From positions 24,017 through 88,016 of the forward strand of contig CAKSTO010000004.1 in NCBI GenBank assembly GCA_934501115.1: a DNA stretch of 64,000 nucleotides, read 5' to 3'. The position numbers were made by a program, and so were the translations under genes. Below are positions 49,138 to 58,265 of this stretch, one piece after another. The notes under the pieces were generated by a model, which saw only the letters and a list, made by a program, of their open reading frames with translations, was not told where the DNA came from and made no database searches. Position 1 is the first letter of the stretch. Each line of letters opens with the position of its first letter. The stretch is from an uncultured Faecalibacterium sp. (GTDB lineage Bacteria > Bacillota > Clostridia > Oscillospirales > Ruminococcaceae).

Positions 49138-51648
49138 TCAGGCCACACGGTGCCAAATGTGCACGTAGTAGGCGGCGGGCTGCACGGTGCTACTGCGGCC
49201 GTAAATGGCGTTGGATCTGGAGGCATTAAAATCAATGTAGTATCCATATCCTCCCGAGCCGCTAGAGGTGTAATAGTTCATCTGGCTGCCATTCCCTGAA
49301 TAGCTTAAAGCACCATTCTTTCTATCTGGTGAAGAGCTGTAACCGCTTGCAAATTCGCCTGTGCTGCCCGTGATATTCGGCAGTCCGGCCTCCACAGTGG
49401 TGCCGGCTGCGTGGGTGCTGGACGCGCCCATCAGTACACGATCCTGTGCCACCTCTTCCCAAGTGCCTCCCCAGCGTGCTGCGGGGCTCACCGAGTTTGT
49501 GGTGTGGATAAAGTCGCCCACTTCAAACGGACAGTTTCCGCCCGCCAGACGCAGCGTGCCGTCCGAGTCTATCATGAAGTCGTCGCTCAGCTTGATACCG
49601 CCAATGGTGTCTTTTGTGGCAGGCGTTACATGAATTGCGGTATTATAGTCTCCGGCAAGGCCGGCGCCAAGGTTATCGGTCGAAACCAGATTAAGCGTAA
49701 GCCTCTTTTTCTGGTTCGTTCCGTTTACAGGCTTATTTAGGGTCTGCGTTCCATCATAGATGAAAAGCCCGGCTCTGCCATACCATCTGCAATCAAGGTT
49801 AAAACTAAAGCTCACCTTAGAATGATAACTGACATCATTGTCGGTATAATTTGAGTACATCGTATATGGCATCCTCAGCCACACATCTGCACAGCTTGTT
49901 CCGTCTCCGCCTTTTGTTGCGAGAACGAAGAATTCAGGATTACTAATGTCACCGAAAGATATCGATCCAGTTGAATCACCGCCAGAAGCAGTCGTTCCAT
50001 CACTTTCCGGAGTCTCCTCTGCTAGTGCAGTGGTCTGTGTAATATCTTCAACACCGACAAACGGAACATCTCGCTGGTCGCCAGTAGATTCACTCTTTTC
50101 ACAAATTTCGTAAACTGACGATAGATCTGCTGCATCGTTCTGCGGCATATCCGTGATTGACATGGAGTATAACCCGAGAGGAAGCACATTGTTTTCTTTT
50201 GAATATCCACCATCGCTTGGAAATTCGGACGCAATTTTCACGCTGCCTCCAATTTCCAGCAGGACAGTATCCATATCGCTGGTATTTTCCAGTCGGCCAA
50301 TCCTGATCCACATAAGCGAATTTTCGGTCGGCTCTTTTGCAGGAACAGTGATCGTTACTGTGTTCAGCCAGCCGGAAGGGGCACTGCATTTCCATTTTGA
50401 AGTGTCACCATCCCACACCCAGATGGTATCAGACTCACCAACGATCGCCCAGTCACCGTTTTTTGTTTCTGTCAGATCTGCGGCCAGTTCTTTTTCTGTT
50501 TGGTACCAGCCTTTGTAACTGTCGCCGATAAGTTGAGCTTTCTCAGCATAAATTTTAGCGTTTGCTTCGCTTTTTTCTGCAGCTTTTGCGCTTGCAGCTG
50601 CATTGGTGGCACTAGAGCTAGCGGCAGTAGCCTTTTCGGAAGCTGTCGTAGCGGCGGCAGTTGCTGTAGTGGCGGAAGAGGCTGCATTTTTTGCGGACGT
50701 GGATGCGTTTGTGGCGCTTGTACCAGCTAAAGTCTCGCTAGCCTTTGCATTTTTCTCTGATTCGGCGGCTTTAGCCTGAGATTCAGCGGCAGCAGTTGCA
50801 GATGCTTTGACTGTTGCCTCACTTGCAGCGGCGGAAGTTTTACTACTGCTTGCAGCTGCAGCTGAATCTGCTGCGCTTTGCTCACTTCTTTTTGCTGCGG
50901 CTTCACTTGCAGCAGATTTTGTCTCGCTGTTCTTGGCGGCATTTTGACTTGCGAGAGCCGCAGCTGCACTATTGGAGGCGTTTGATTCGCTAGCTGCAGC
51001 ATTTGTTTCGCTAGCAGCGGCTGCAGATGCAGAATCGGAAGCTGCGGTTTCGCTGGCTTTTGCTGCATTCTCGCTGTTTTTGGCCTTTGTTTCACTATCC
51101 TTAGCGGCATTTTGACTTACAAGAGCGGCAGAGGCAGAGGCAGAGGCTGCGGTTTCGGATTGCTTTGCCACTTTTTGCGATTTGAGAGCAGCATCATAAG
51201 ATGATTTTGCGGAGTTTTTATATTCGAGCGAATTGGCCTCGGAAGCTGCGGCGTTGTGTTCTGATTCAGATGATGCTTGTTGACTGCTTAGTGCCGCAGC
51301 CGCACTTTCAGCGGAGGAATTGGCATTTGAAACCGCTTCATCCCTATAGTTCTTTGTCTCGGAGCAGATCTTGAAGAAATCACTTGTTTTGACATCAAGG
51401 GCGTCAAGAACATCATCAGAGAGGCCGTACATGGGACGCCACTTGTCATGGCTGTCAAGCATATATTGTCGAGCTTCGGCGATACAGTACGCAACGCTCA
51501 AAGGGCGTGCGTGCTTTTTTACGCTGTAGGAAGAGCCAGACGATGTGCTTGTAGGAAGCGATTCGAGGTCGGACTTGCTGTCAACGTAAAATCTGTACCA
51601 TGCGACATCATTTGTCTCGAGCTTCGTTTCTGCAATCAAAATAGCCAT
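49138..51648 (-). CDS. Large tail fibre with Ala/Ser coiled repeats and a C-terminal collar-like domain
   Basis: This 836-residue protein has a phage-attachment part (about residues 1-100), a long stretch of Ala/Ser/Glu-rich 7-15 residue repeats such as AKNSENAAKASETAAS (about residues 100-370), a receptor-binding middle and a collar-like end (WGGTWEEVAQDRVLMG...YVHIWHRVA). The repeats form a fibre shaft as in lambda Stf. The start at 51648 follows AAAGGGG; a longer frame overlaps the rSAM gene. It binds the host surface. Confidence 0.87.
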   Translation of the reverse strand: MAILIAETKLETNDVAWYRFYVDSKSDLESLPTSTSSGSSYSVKKHARPLSVAYCIAEARQYMLDSHDKWRPMYGLSDDVLDALDVKTSDFFKICSETKNYRDEAVSNANSSAESAAAALSSQQASSESEHNAAASEANSLEYKNSAKSSYDAALKSQKVAKQSETAASASASAALVSQNAAKDSETKAKNSENAAKASETAASDSASAAAASETNAAASESNASNSAAAALASQNAAKNSETKSAASEAAAKRSEQSAADSAAAASSSKTSAAASEATVKASATAAAESQAKAAESEKNAKASETLAGTSATNASTSAKNAASSATTATAAATTASEKATAASSSATNAAASAKAAEKSEANAKIYAEKAQLIGDSYKGWYQTEKELAADLTETKNGDWAIVGESDTIWVWDGDTSKWKCSAPSGWLNTVTITVPAKEPTENSLMWIRIGRLENTSDMDTVLLEIGGSVKIASEFPSDGGYSKENNVLPLGLYSMSITDMPQNDAADLSSVYEICEKSESTGDQRDVPFVGVEDITQTTALAEETPESDGTTASGGDSTGSISFGDISNPEFFVLATKGGDGTSCADVWLRMPYTMYSNYTDNDVSYHSKVSFSFNLDCRWYGRAGLFIYDGTQTLNKPVNGTNQKKRLTLNLVSTDNLGAGLAGDYNTAIHVTPATKDTIGGIKLSDDFMIDSDGTLRLAGGNCPFEVGDFIHTTNSVSPAARWGGTWEEVAQDRVLMGASSTHAAGTTVEAGLPNITGSTGEFASGYSSSPDRKNGALSYSGNGSQMNYYTSSGSGGYGYYIDFNASRSNAIYGRSSTVQPAAYYVHIWHRVA

Positions 51649-51652
51649 AATG

Positions 51653-53002
51653 TCACCCCTTTCGGTCGATCCCAGATGCATCAGAAAATTTCAGCAACGC
51701 ATTTTCTTCAAGCGCAATGAATTCTTTATACTCACCCTCTGTGAGAATTTTTAGAGCGTCTTCCGCTGGCAAATTCGCCTTAATCGGAAGGCAATCCCCA
51801 ATTTCAAGATACCGACGATTGTAATAGTAGGCACTTGCAAGAACACGAGCTTTATGAGCCCAGCAGATGCCCGTAAAGCGGCGGTTTGCCGTTCCGTACA
51901 TCTCGTAGTTCAAGCCGGAGCACCACCCGCAGCCGGCAGATACGGGGCATTCAAGACACTCCTGCGGAGATTGCGAAGTACGGGTAATTGTGTCAAGTTC
52001 TGATTTCACACGCTTCTGCTCATCGGTGGCAAATAATCCATCATAGACGCTGCCAAAACGTACTTTTTTAGCTTTCTCTTCTCCAATGCTGATAGGCGCA
52101 TATCGAATGCAGGGATATGCGCTCCCGTCAGGTGCAAAGCTCAACATTGCACCTGTTCCTCCGCAGAAATTTTTGTCATCCCTAGCCTTTTCACCGAGAA
52201 GGCTGTCGAGGATCGTGATAACAACATCAAGCTTGTTGTCAACGATGTAGTCGGACACAATTTTCAGCTGCTCATAAAGAGATCGACCATCTGCGGGTGT
52301 GTATAAAGGTTCGTATGCATAATTACAGGCAATATTGGAGCATCCTTCATCAAGCATCATTTTGAGGCTGTCAGAAATGTACGGGAATGACCCGGGGACA
52401 AAGGTCATTTTGCTGTTGGTCCATCCAAAACGCCGCTTTCCGTCTTGAAATGCAGTCCATGCTTTTGAGAAGCTTCCGTTGCCACACTCATCAAGGCGGT
52501 ACATGTCGTGAAGTTCCTGAACTCCATCAATGCTCACAGTGATTGACATGAGATCATGATACTTATCAATCAAATGCTGTGATTCAGGGCTAAACCAGAG
52601 CTGACCATTCGTGGCAAAGGAAATCCTGGTAAATGGTGCCAACGGAATATCGCGGCGGAAACACTCTGAAAACCAGTAATCACAGATCTGTTCAATCAAA
52701 GTTGCTTCAAGTAGCGGCTCGCCGCCGATAAAGTCAAGGACAACGGCTCTTGTATTCCGGTTGATGAAGTCTGAGTCGTTTCGCTCGTACTGGTCGAGCA
52801 GGTAGTCGACGATTTTTCTGCCAGTATCGACGCTCATGCGTTCAGAGTTTTTGTGATGCTCATAGCAATATGAACACCGAAGGTTACAGCCGTTCGTTAC
52901 CTGAAATGTGACATTGCGGCAGATACTACCGGTTTCTGGAAGATCTCGGCTATACAGCCGCTGTACTGTATTGCCGTAATCCTCAAATCTCTTGCTTCTC
53001 AA
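51653..53002 (-). CDS. Radical SAM/SPASM enzyme in the tail locus, CXXX-repeat maturase-like
   Basis: This 449-residue enzyme has the radical SAM motif CNLRCSYC (CxxxCxxC) and a SPASM-type C-terminal iron-sulfur region (FCGGTGAMLSFAPDG, YPCIRY, CLECPVSAGCGWCSG, ICWAHKARVLA). SPASM proteins of this kind modify peptides, often by linking Cys to another residue. The C-terminal pattern resembles, from memory, CXXX-repeat peptide maturases. A Cys-rich CXXX-like protein is encoded three genes upstream. A TTG at 53002 after GGAGGAGG is the chosen start; it overlaps the previous gene by 20 bases. Confidence 0.87.
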   Translation of the reverse strand: MRSKRFEDYGNTVQRLYSRDLPETGSICRNVTFQVTNGCNLRCSYCYEHHKNSERMSVDTGRKIVDYLLDQYERNDSDFINRNTRAVVLDFIGGEPLLEATLIEQICDYWFSECFRRDIPLAPFTRISFATNGQLWFSPESQHLIDKYHDLMSITVSIDGVQELHDMYRLDECGNGSFSKAWTAFQDGKRRFGWTNSKMTFVPGSFPYISDSLKMMLDEGCSNIACNYAYEPLYTPADGRSLYEQLKIVSDYIVDNKLDVVITILDSLLGEKARDDKNFCGGTGAMLSFAPDGSAYPCIRYAPISIGEEKAKKVRFGSVYDGLFATDEQKRVKSELDTITRTSQSPQECLECPVSAGCGWCSGLNYEMYGTANRRFTGICWAHKARVLASAYYYNRRYLEIGDCLPIKANLPAEDALKILTEGEYKEFIALEENALLKFSDASGIDRKG

Positions 53003-53285
53003 GGATATGAACCTCCTCCCTGCCAAAATCGAATTTGTATCGGGTATATCGCGGATCGTTCAGATCGATATACCGCGAAACGACGGCATCCTGTGCCATT
53101 TTCAGCTTCATCTGTGCAGCTCTGCATAGTTCTGCATAATGCGTAAGAATTTTGGCTGTCTCAGGGTTCGCATTGGCATTCACCTGTCGGCTGAGAACCG
53201 CCATGAGCGACTCATACGACTGCGCCTCATAAAAAGCACGCTCCACAGTTTCGCTCTCGATGGTGGTCAACTCTACAATTTTCAT
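52983..53285 (-). CDS. Small helical protein next to the radical SAM gene
   Basis: This 100-residue protein has a helical part (ETVERAFYEAQSYESLMAVL) and KIVELTTIESETV at the start. It overlaps the radical SAM gene by 20 bases, so it is translated with it. It may be an accessory protein of the modification system, similar in size to the small proteins found in CXXX systems. No family is proved. Confidence 0.6.
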   Translation of the reverse strand: MKIVELTTIESETVERAFYEAQSYESLMAVLSRQVNANANPETAKILTHYAELCRAAQMKLKMAQDAVVSRYIDLNDPRYTRYKFDFGREEVHILEKQEI

Positions 53286-53305
53286 ACTATTCCCCTTCTC
53301 AGATA

Positions 53306-53890
53306 TCAGCAGGCGTCTATTTTAGGAAGCCTTCCTACGATCTGACTGTATCTGGAACGAATCTTATTCATGGATATCATTGCGTCCGTAAGGGCACGCA
53401 GATTGCTATTGAAATCGATCCGCAGATATTCGGTTAAGACACGAAGAACAAACCACATCGCGAAAACATCAGAATCTTCGGCACAGCGGTAATTTCCGGC
53501 GCTTAGGACTGTGTCGCCGCATTTCAAGTTCTTTGTGACAGGATTTGCGGCAAAATTGAAAGTTCTTGAAGCCAAACCGAGAGCCAACAGGTTTCTCCGC
53601 TCATCGGAAACATTTTCGATCTCGCATGCCTGCAAGGCGGAGTCAACGACTGTGAGACAGTAAATAAACCATTCATCAAAGTCGGTGGCATCAATGGCAC
53701 AAAGCGAACCGACATACCCAAGACACCAAAACAGCTTGTCTTCTCCGTTGGGAGCCGCAGAAAGAAGTACATCCCAGTCATCAACTTCAATGGTCGTTTT
53801 CTGGAGAAGCTTTATGAGCGGAAGATTTCTGAGATAGGATGCGTCAAAATCCGAATCTCCATTGTTCGCAAAATGAAGTGTAGATTCCAT
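53306..53890 (-). CDS. Unknown protein between the Cys-rich protein and the radical SAM genes
   Basis: This 194-residue, mostly helical, acidic protein has DWDVLLSAAPNGEDKLFWCL and DEWFIYCLTVVDSALQACE near the middle. No motif is recognised. It sits 15 bases after the Cys-rich gene and 20 before the small helical protein gene, so the four form one tight unit. It might be a partner of the radical SAM enzyme or a chaperone for the repeat protein. Confidence 0.6.
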   Translation of the reverse strand: MESTLHFANNGDSDFDASYLRNLPLIKLLQKTTIEVDDWDVLLSAAPNGEDKLFWCLGYVGSLCAIDATDFDEWFIYCLTVVDSALQACEIENVSDERRNLLALGLASRTFNFAANPVTKNLKCGDTVLSAGNYRCAEDSDVFAMWFVLRVLTEYLRIDFNSNLRALTDAMISMNKIRSRYSQIVGRLPKIDAC

Positions 53891-53905
53891 AATGTCCTCC
53901 TGTTT

Positions 53906-54895
53906 TTACCATGCAAATCCGGTACAGCTTGTACAACCTCCGCTGCATGAGCCTGTGCATCCATTACAACTTGAATCACATCCACTAGTACATTGTGATC
54001 CGCAGTGGTTAGCACAGTCACCTCTGCAAGAGTCTGAGCAACCACTATGGCAGCCTGCGAAGCAGCCCATACTAGAGCAGCTATCTCGACAGTCACTTGC
54101 GCAATAACTTTCACATCTTGTTGTACAATTGCTGGAGCAATTATCCGCACAGGCGGCGCTACATGTTCCTTCGCATGTACTAGAACAGCCGCTGCACGAG
54201 CCCGAGCACCCCCCACTACATGTGGTTTTACAATTACTGGAGCAACTATCAGCGCAGGTTGCTGTACATGTGCCTGTGCACCCTCCAGTGCAATTCCCGG
54301 TACATGTGTTCGCGCAGGTGCCCATGCAGGTATCCGCGCAGGATCCTCCGCATGTGTTGGCACATGCCTCAGTACATGTTCCTGAACATGTTCCGGTACA
54401 TGTAGAAGAGCATGTGGTTTTGCAACCACCAACACAGTCGCCAGCGCATGTCGCGGTACAAGAATCCAAACACGATCCCGCGCAGCTTCCAGTGCATCCA
54501 GAGCATGAAGAATAGCAGCCCGTAGAGCAAAGTCCGGAACATGCGCCAGCGCATCCGCTAGACGAGGCGGTTTCCTCAATAGCACTAAGCTCACTCAGCC
54601 TCGCTGCGGCCAGCGCAAGAACCTCAGCCGTGATTAGTTCTTCGTTGCTTTGCGTAATGGGTGAACCTGTAATATCATTTATCGGGTTTACAATTTTTTT
54701 GATATGCTCATCAAGAATAGGCTTTCCAACATCGATTTTACTGGAATAATCTTGCCGATACGCAGCCATACTTCCGACACTTTGCCCAAAGGCAGTACCT
54801 TCATTCTTTCCGCGTCGGCCAAGCTCAGAGTCGAGCGCCTTCTTGAGTTCGGAGTAGTCGGCAGCATAGCATCGAGATCCTCTTTCAGGCATCAT
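53906..54895 (-). CDS. Cys-rich CXXX-repeat protein, likely modified tail component
   Basis: This 329-residue protein has an N-terminal domain of about 114 residues with helical content (SELKKALDSELGRRG, ELITAEVLALAAARLSELSA). From residue 115 on it is a run of about 54 cysteines, nearly one every fourth residue (TGTC SGTC TEAC ANTC), with Gly, Ser, Thr, Ala and Asn between; a few CxxC and one CxxxxC break the period. Only one other Cys occurs. It overlaps the previous fibre gene by 4 bases. I infer it is the substrate of the radical SAM enzyme. Confidence 0.75.
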   Translation of the reverse strand: MMPERGSRCYAADYSELKKALDSELGRRGKNEGTAFGQSVGSMAAYRQDYSSKIDVGKPILDEHIKKIVNPINDITGSPITQSNEELITAEVLALAAARLSELSAIEETASSSGCAGACSGLCSTGCYSSCSGCTGSCAGSCLDSCTATCAGDCVGGCKTTCSSTCTGTCSGTCTEACANTCGGSCADTCMGTCANTCTGNCTGGCTGTCTATCADSCSSNCKTTCSGGCSGSCSGCSSTCEGTCSAACADNCSSNCTTRCESYCASDCRDSCSSMGCFAGCHSGCSDSCRGDCANHCGSQCTSGCDSSCNGCTGSCSGGCTSCTGFAW

Positions 54896-55923
54896 TTACC
54901 TCCAACTCTTACTTTTATCAGGCGCAGATCTGTACGATCGTCACCTTCGCAGGCATATCCGACAATCTTATTCGCAGGGTGTGATTCGCACGATCCAATT
55001 GCACGTCCAACGCCAGGTGTGTTAGACAACACAATATAATCGCCGGTATGAACCGGACCGATAACTTTTGTGTGAACACGACCTGCAAGGGAAACGGGAA
55101 TAAAGAAGGGCAGGTTTTCCGTGAGGAAATCCTGCCCTTCTTCAACTTCATTGCCACCGATAAGCATTGCATATTCGTCTGAATGAACTCCTGCAATGCG
55201 GTTAGATAAATTTGTTGCCTTGATATAGCGCTCAGTTTGGCTGCTCGTGTCAATCGCGATGATATCACCGGGTTCTGTCGCCTCTCCACGAGGCATAAGT
55301 TCGGCGTAGTCATTGTACACCGCGTCATATACCCGTTTTGCGGTAATGTCACCGGTAACAGCAAGTGATTTGAAATGCGCGTCTCCGGTAGACAACACAT
55401 AGTGCGCCGTATCGTTTGCGAAATAGACATCTCCGGTAAAAGTACCGCCAGATGTCTGCATTGCGCCAAGGTTTTTACATGCCTCAGTGGCAGTAGATGC
55501 ATACGTTCCGCCTCTTTCAATTGGGAGCGTACCGCTTTCGATGTCGGATGCAGAGTGTTTATGTTCAGACAAAGAAAAGTCATTGCCATGCTTTCCGTCC
55601 AGTGTGTCAGCATCACATCCAGTCATCAGACCAAATTTAGAAAGCAGAGCGACAATCTCCGCTGCTGTAAATTCAGCTCTTGGGAGCGCATCATTAGCAG
55701 TGCTTTTAACTGTGAAGAGCTCCGAGATGGACTGATTCAGCAAACTTGATAAGATATATGTAACCATATTGAACTGCTGGCTTGTTGGTTTTCCGTCCAG
55801 ACCACCGACAATAGAAGCCCAGCCGTCCTTCCAATCCTTCAGCGAAATGTCTTGCTTCACGCCAGACATCGAAAACGCCACAGTTGCATAATCTTCAAGC
55901 GCCCCGGCGCGACCTTCTGCCAT
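54892..55923 (-). CDS. Tail fibre-like protein
   Basis: This 343-residue protein has a fibre motif (DADTLDGKHGNDFSLSEHKH) and a C-terminal domain of the type found in fibre chaperone-like regions (NDYAELMPRGEATEPGDIIA, SLAGRVHTKVIGPVHTGDYI). The N-terminal part GALEDYATVAFSMSG should join the baseplate. The Cys-rich gene starts within its stop codon, so their amounts are linked. Confidence 0.78.
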   Translation of the reverse strand: MAEGRAGALEDYATVAFSMSGVKQDISLKDWKDGWASIVGGLDGKPTSQQFNMVTYILSSLLNQSISELFTVKSTANDALPRAEFTAAEIVALLSKFGLMTGCDADTLDGKHGNDFSLSEHKHSASDIESGTLPIERGGTYASTATEACKNLGAMQTSGGTFTGDVYFANDTAHYVLSTGDAHFKSLAVTGDITAKRVYDAVYNDYAELMPRGEATEPGDIIAIDTSSQTERYIKATNLSNRIAGVHSDEYAMLIGGNEVEEGQDFLTENLPFFIPVSLAGRVHTKVIGPVHTGDYIVLSNTPGVGRAIGSCESHPANKIVGYACEGDDRTDLRLIKVRVGGK

Positions 55924-55939
55924 AATAAATCACCCCCAG

Positions 55940-56521
55940 TTAATTGATGGACTGTGCAAATTTTCCTTCGCCGAAACCCGCAACTCGCGGATTGAGATCC
56001 ACAAAGCCAAAGGTTTCTGCATCCTCTGTCGAGCAGTCCACGCGAACTTTTACGCCCGCAGGACGCACAATAAGGTCATGCGTTCCTAGAATAGACATGA
56101 CCATATCGGAAAACGGTGCTGAAATCGAAAGAAAGATTGTTGCCGGCGTGTCTCGTCGTTCGCTATAAACCACCTGCGTTGCACCGAAAATAATTTTGGT
56201 TGCTTCGATGATTTCATCCGGCGTGCAGCGGCAGGAATTGACAAAAGCCTTATACTTCAGACAAACGCGATAAATATCATCATCGTCTGCAAGTTCTCGG
56301 CTTCCAATCATCGCTCCTGCCTGCTGACGGGTCAGACAGACTAGTTGTCCAAGCCGATCAAGCCAAACGCCCGTGCAGCTATCAAAGTTGTTCAGATTTT
56401 CCAGACCCCCAAGGAACAAAGAGGCATTTTCGTACTCCGGCGCAACAGCCCAAATAATACCGTCCAGATTTGACATTTTTTCAACGCTGAGAGGCGTTTC
56501 TTTTAGGACTTCATAACCCAT
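55940..56521 (-). CDS. Baseplate protein, gpI/DUF2612-type
   Basis: This 193-residue protein (MGYEVLKETPLSVEKMSNLD...) has LGGLENLNNFDSCTGVWLDRLGQLV and DDDIYRVCLKYKAFVNSCRC, typical of the baseplate proteins that follow gpJ in Firmicutes myophages. The start at 56521 follows AAAGGGGG. It overlaps the small gene before it. Confidence 0.78.
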   Translation of the reverse strand: MGYEVLKETPLSVEKMSNLDGIIWAVAPEYENASLFLGGLENLNNFDSCTGVWLDRLGQLVCLTRQQAGAMIGSRELADDDDIYRVCLKYKAFVNSCRCTPDEIIEATKIIFGATQVVYSERRDTPATIFLSISAPFSDMVMSILGTHDLIVRPAGVKVRVDCSTEDAETFGFVDLNPRVAGFGEGKFAQSIN

Positions 56522-56754
56522 CAAGGCACCCCCTTTCTGGAAAACTGTAAAATCCATTTTCCGTCCGAATTCTTTCGATAGATTGCAGGCGGGGCAATAA
56601 TTCTGGCGATGCTCCCCATCTCACAATCTTCAGGCAGATCCTTCAGATCATCTACGGTGTCACAGATATAATCGCCCATTTTGCTTTTTTCAAAGGATTC
56701 CAGCTGAAACTGCATTGGCAGCTTACCATACATTTCCTTGTAAGCGTCAATCAT
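56521..56754 (-). CDS. Small phage protein of unknown function
   Basis: This 77-residue protein (MIDAYKEMYGKLPMQFQLES...) contains DLKDLPEDCEMGSIARIIAPP. It lies between gpJ and the gpI-like gene, overlapping both by a few bases. It could be a linker or assembly factor of the baseplate. Confidence 0.65.
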   Translation of the reverse strand: MIDAYKEMYGKLPMQFQLESFEKSKMGDYICDTVDDLKDLPEDCEMGSIARIIAPPAIYRKNSDGKWILQFSRKGVP

Positions 56755-58265
56755 GCTTTCACCACCCGGATGCCGCTCATGCTAATGATGGGCTGCTGAT
56801 TGATTTGAACTGGTACTATGCCGGTCAGCATAGAGCTATCTACAACCGTCTCAATTTCAGGCTTTTCGCTCAGCAAGCCCCGGATTTCGATATAATCAAC
56901 ACCGGACACGTTCTCCATAATGGGACGAATGAATTTTTGCAAACGAATCGTTGCACCCGCCGAAAGATTCTCCTCCATCAGCAAAGATTTGATCCTCGCT
57001 GCATAATCATCGTCCAGTCGGCCAGAACTCGTAACCGTAATAGAAAGCAGTAGATAAATGTCATTCACGCGAGTGAATTCCAAATACTGCCGATTGCCGT
57101 TGACATCGGTAGCGTAAGCATAATGCTTTCCGTATGCACGGATGCCACCCGCCTTGTTCTTCCAGATGATATTGGCCACGTCTTCGTCAGTGCCGCCCTG
57201 AACCACAATTTCAATGCTGTGCGGTGGTCTGCCCGCTGCATCGGTCGTATCATTGTAGTTTTCATATCCGGCCGCAAAGGTCACGCCCTCCACATCGCTG
57301 TATAAAAGTGAAACGATGCTCGCAACCGTGCCGGTGCCACGGCTTGCGACACGGTTTGTATAACTTGTTCTGGCCTCGGCATCTGTCTGGGTCAGCCGAC
57401 CCTTAATCGGCATGATATCATTTGTGCAGGCTGTCCAACCGTCCACGGTAGTAACAATCTGCGTGATAACACCATCAGCCAGCACATAGCTGCCATATTC
57501 CGCGCTTTCAAACTGGATATTGCTGGTTACTTCCGTAACCGTAATGTACTTGCACAACGTTGCTGAAAAGCTGTCAGCAGCGCCCGATGCAGTCAAAACG
57601 ATTGAATGCTCTCCTTGATCGTCAGTTTCGTCCGAAACAGTGATGCCGAACTTTCCCAAGGCATCAAAGGACTGAACGGCCGCAAGCATCTGCGAGTACG
57701 CATCGTCATACGAGGACACGGTCATTTTCTTTGTGATGCTGGAACTTTCTGCGTAAGTTCCAACTTCACCGCTGGTTGCATTGCGGGAAATACCAAGCTC
57801 AAATGTAAATGTTCCCGCAATGCTTTCGATTGGGCGAATTTTCAGCTTTCTCCAGTTTGCGCTGGAGATAGTGGATGCACTGACCGCCTGGAAAGTACGT
57901 TGCGGTCGGCTGCTCGATTGAATTAAAGCACCAACCGGAATAACTGTTCCCTCTTGGCCAGTACAAGAGATAAAATACTTAGTTTTGGCCTGTCCAATGC
58001 GGCTCACCCCGCCCACCTGCATCACGTTATCTAACGCAACGCCGCAGGCCGTATTGGGGAAAAGCTGCTGATATGCAGCAGCATAAGCCTCCCAGAGTTC
58101 CGCCGGTGCATCCGCAAAAATAGTAAACAGGACGTTCATCACGCTTTGTGGGTTCTCCGATGGGTCAACTCCAACCTCATCTTTAAACCTTTTGCAGATG
58201 TCGGTGTAAATTTCATCCAGTCGGCGCATTTGAAAGCCCTTATCCGTCACTCCGTAGTCCGACAT
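56751..58265 (-). CDS. Baseplate J-like protein
   Basis: This 504-residue protein has the gpJ/gp47 pattern: GFQMRRLDEIYTDICKRFKD, then AYAAAYQQLFPNTACGVALD. It forms the wedge ring of the contractile baseplate. It overlaps gp25 by 26 bases, an unusually large but common overlap in such operons. Confidence 0.9.
   Translation of the reverse strand: MSDYGVTDKGFQMRRLDEIYTDICKRFKDEVGVDPSENPQSVMNVLFTIFADAPAELWEAYAAAYQQLFPNTACGVALDNVMQVGGVSRIGQAKTKYFISCTGQEGTVIPVGALIQSSSRPQRTFQAVSASTISSANWRKLKIRPIESIAGTFTFELGISRNATSGEVGTYAESSSITKKMTVSSYDDAYSQMLAAVQSFDALGKFGITVSDETDDQGEHSIVLTASGAADSFSATLCKYITVTEVTSNIQFESAEYGSYVLADGVITQIVTTVDGWTACTNDIMPIKGRLTQTDAEARTSYTNRVASRGTGTVASIVSLLYSDVEGVTFAAGYENYNDTTDAAGRPPHSIEIVVQGGTDEDVANIIWKNKAGGIRAYGKHYAYATDVNGNRQYLEFTRVNDIYLLLSITVTSSGRLDDDYAARIKSLLMEENLSAGATIRLQKFIRPIMENVSGVDYIEIRGLLSEKPEIETVVDSSMLTGIVPVQINQQPIISMSGIRVVKA

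Noticed and set aside
50727..51110. Repeat-rich DNA in the tail fibre gene as a possible CRISPR or tandem array
   Set aside because: The repeats vary in length and sequence and keep the reading frame of the Ala/Ser coiled shaft; there are no spacers.
53812..54594. Long plus- and minus-strand frames over the Cys-rich gene with Ala/His/Val-rich products
   Set aside because: They are shadows of the 12-base repeat in other frames; they have no ribosome sites and the Cys frame alone fits the operon.
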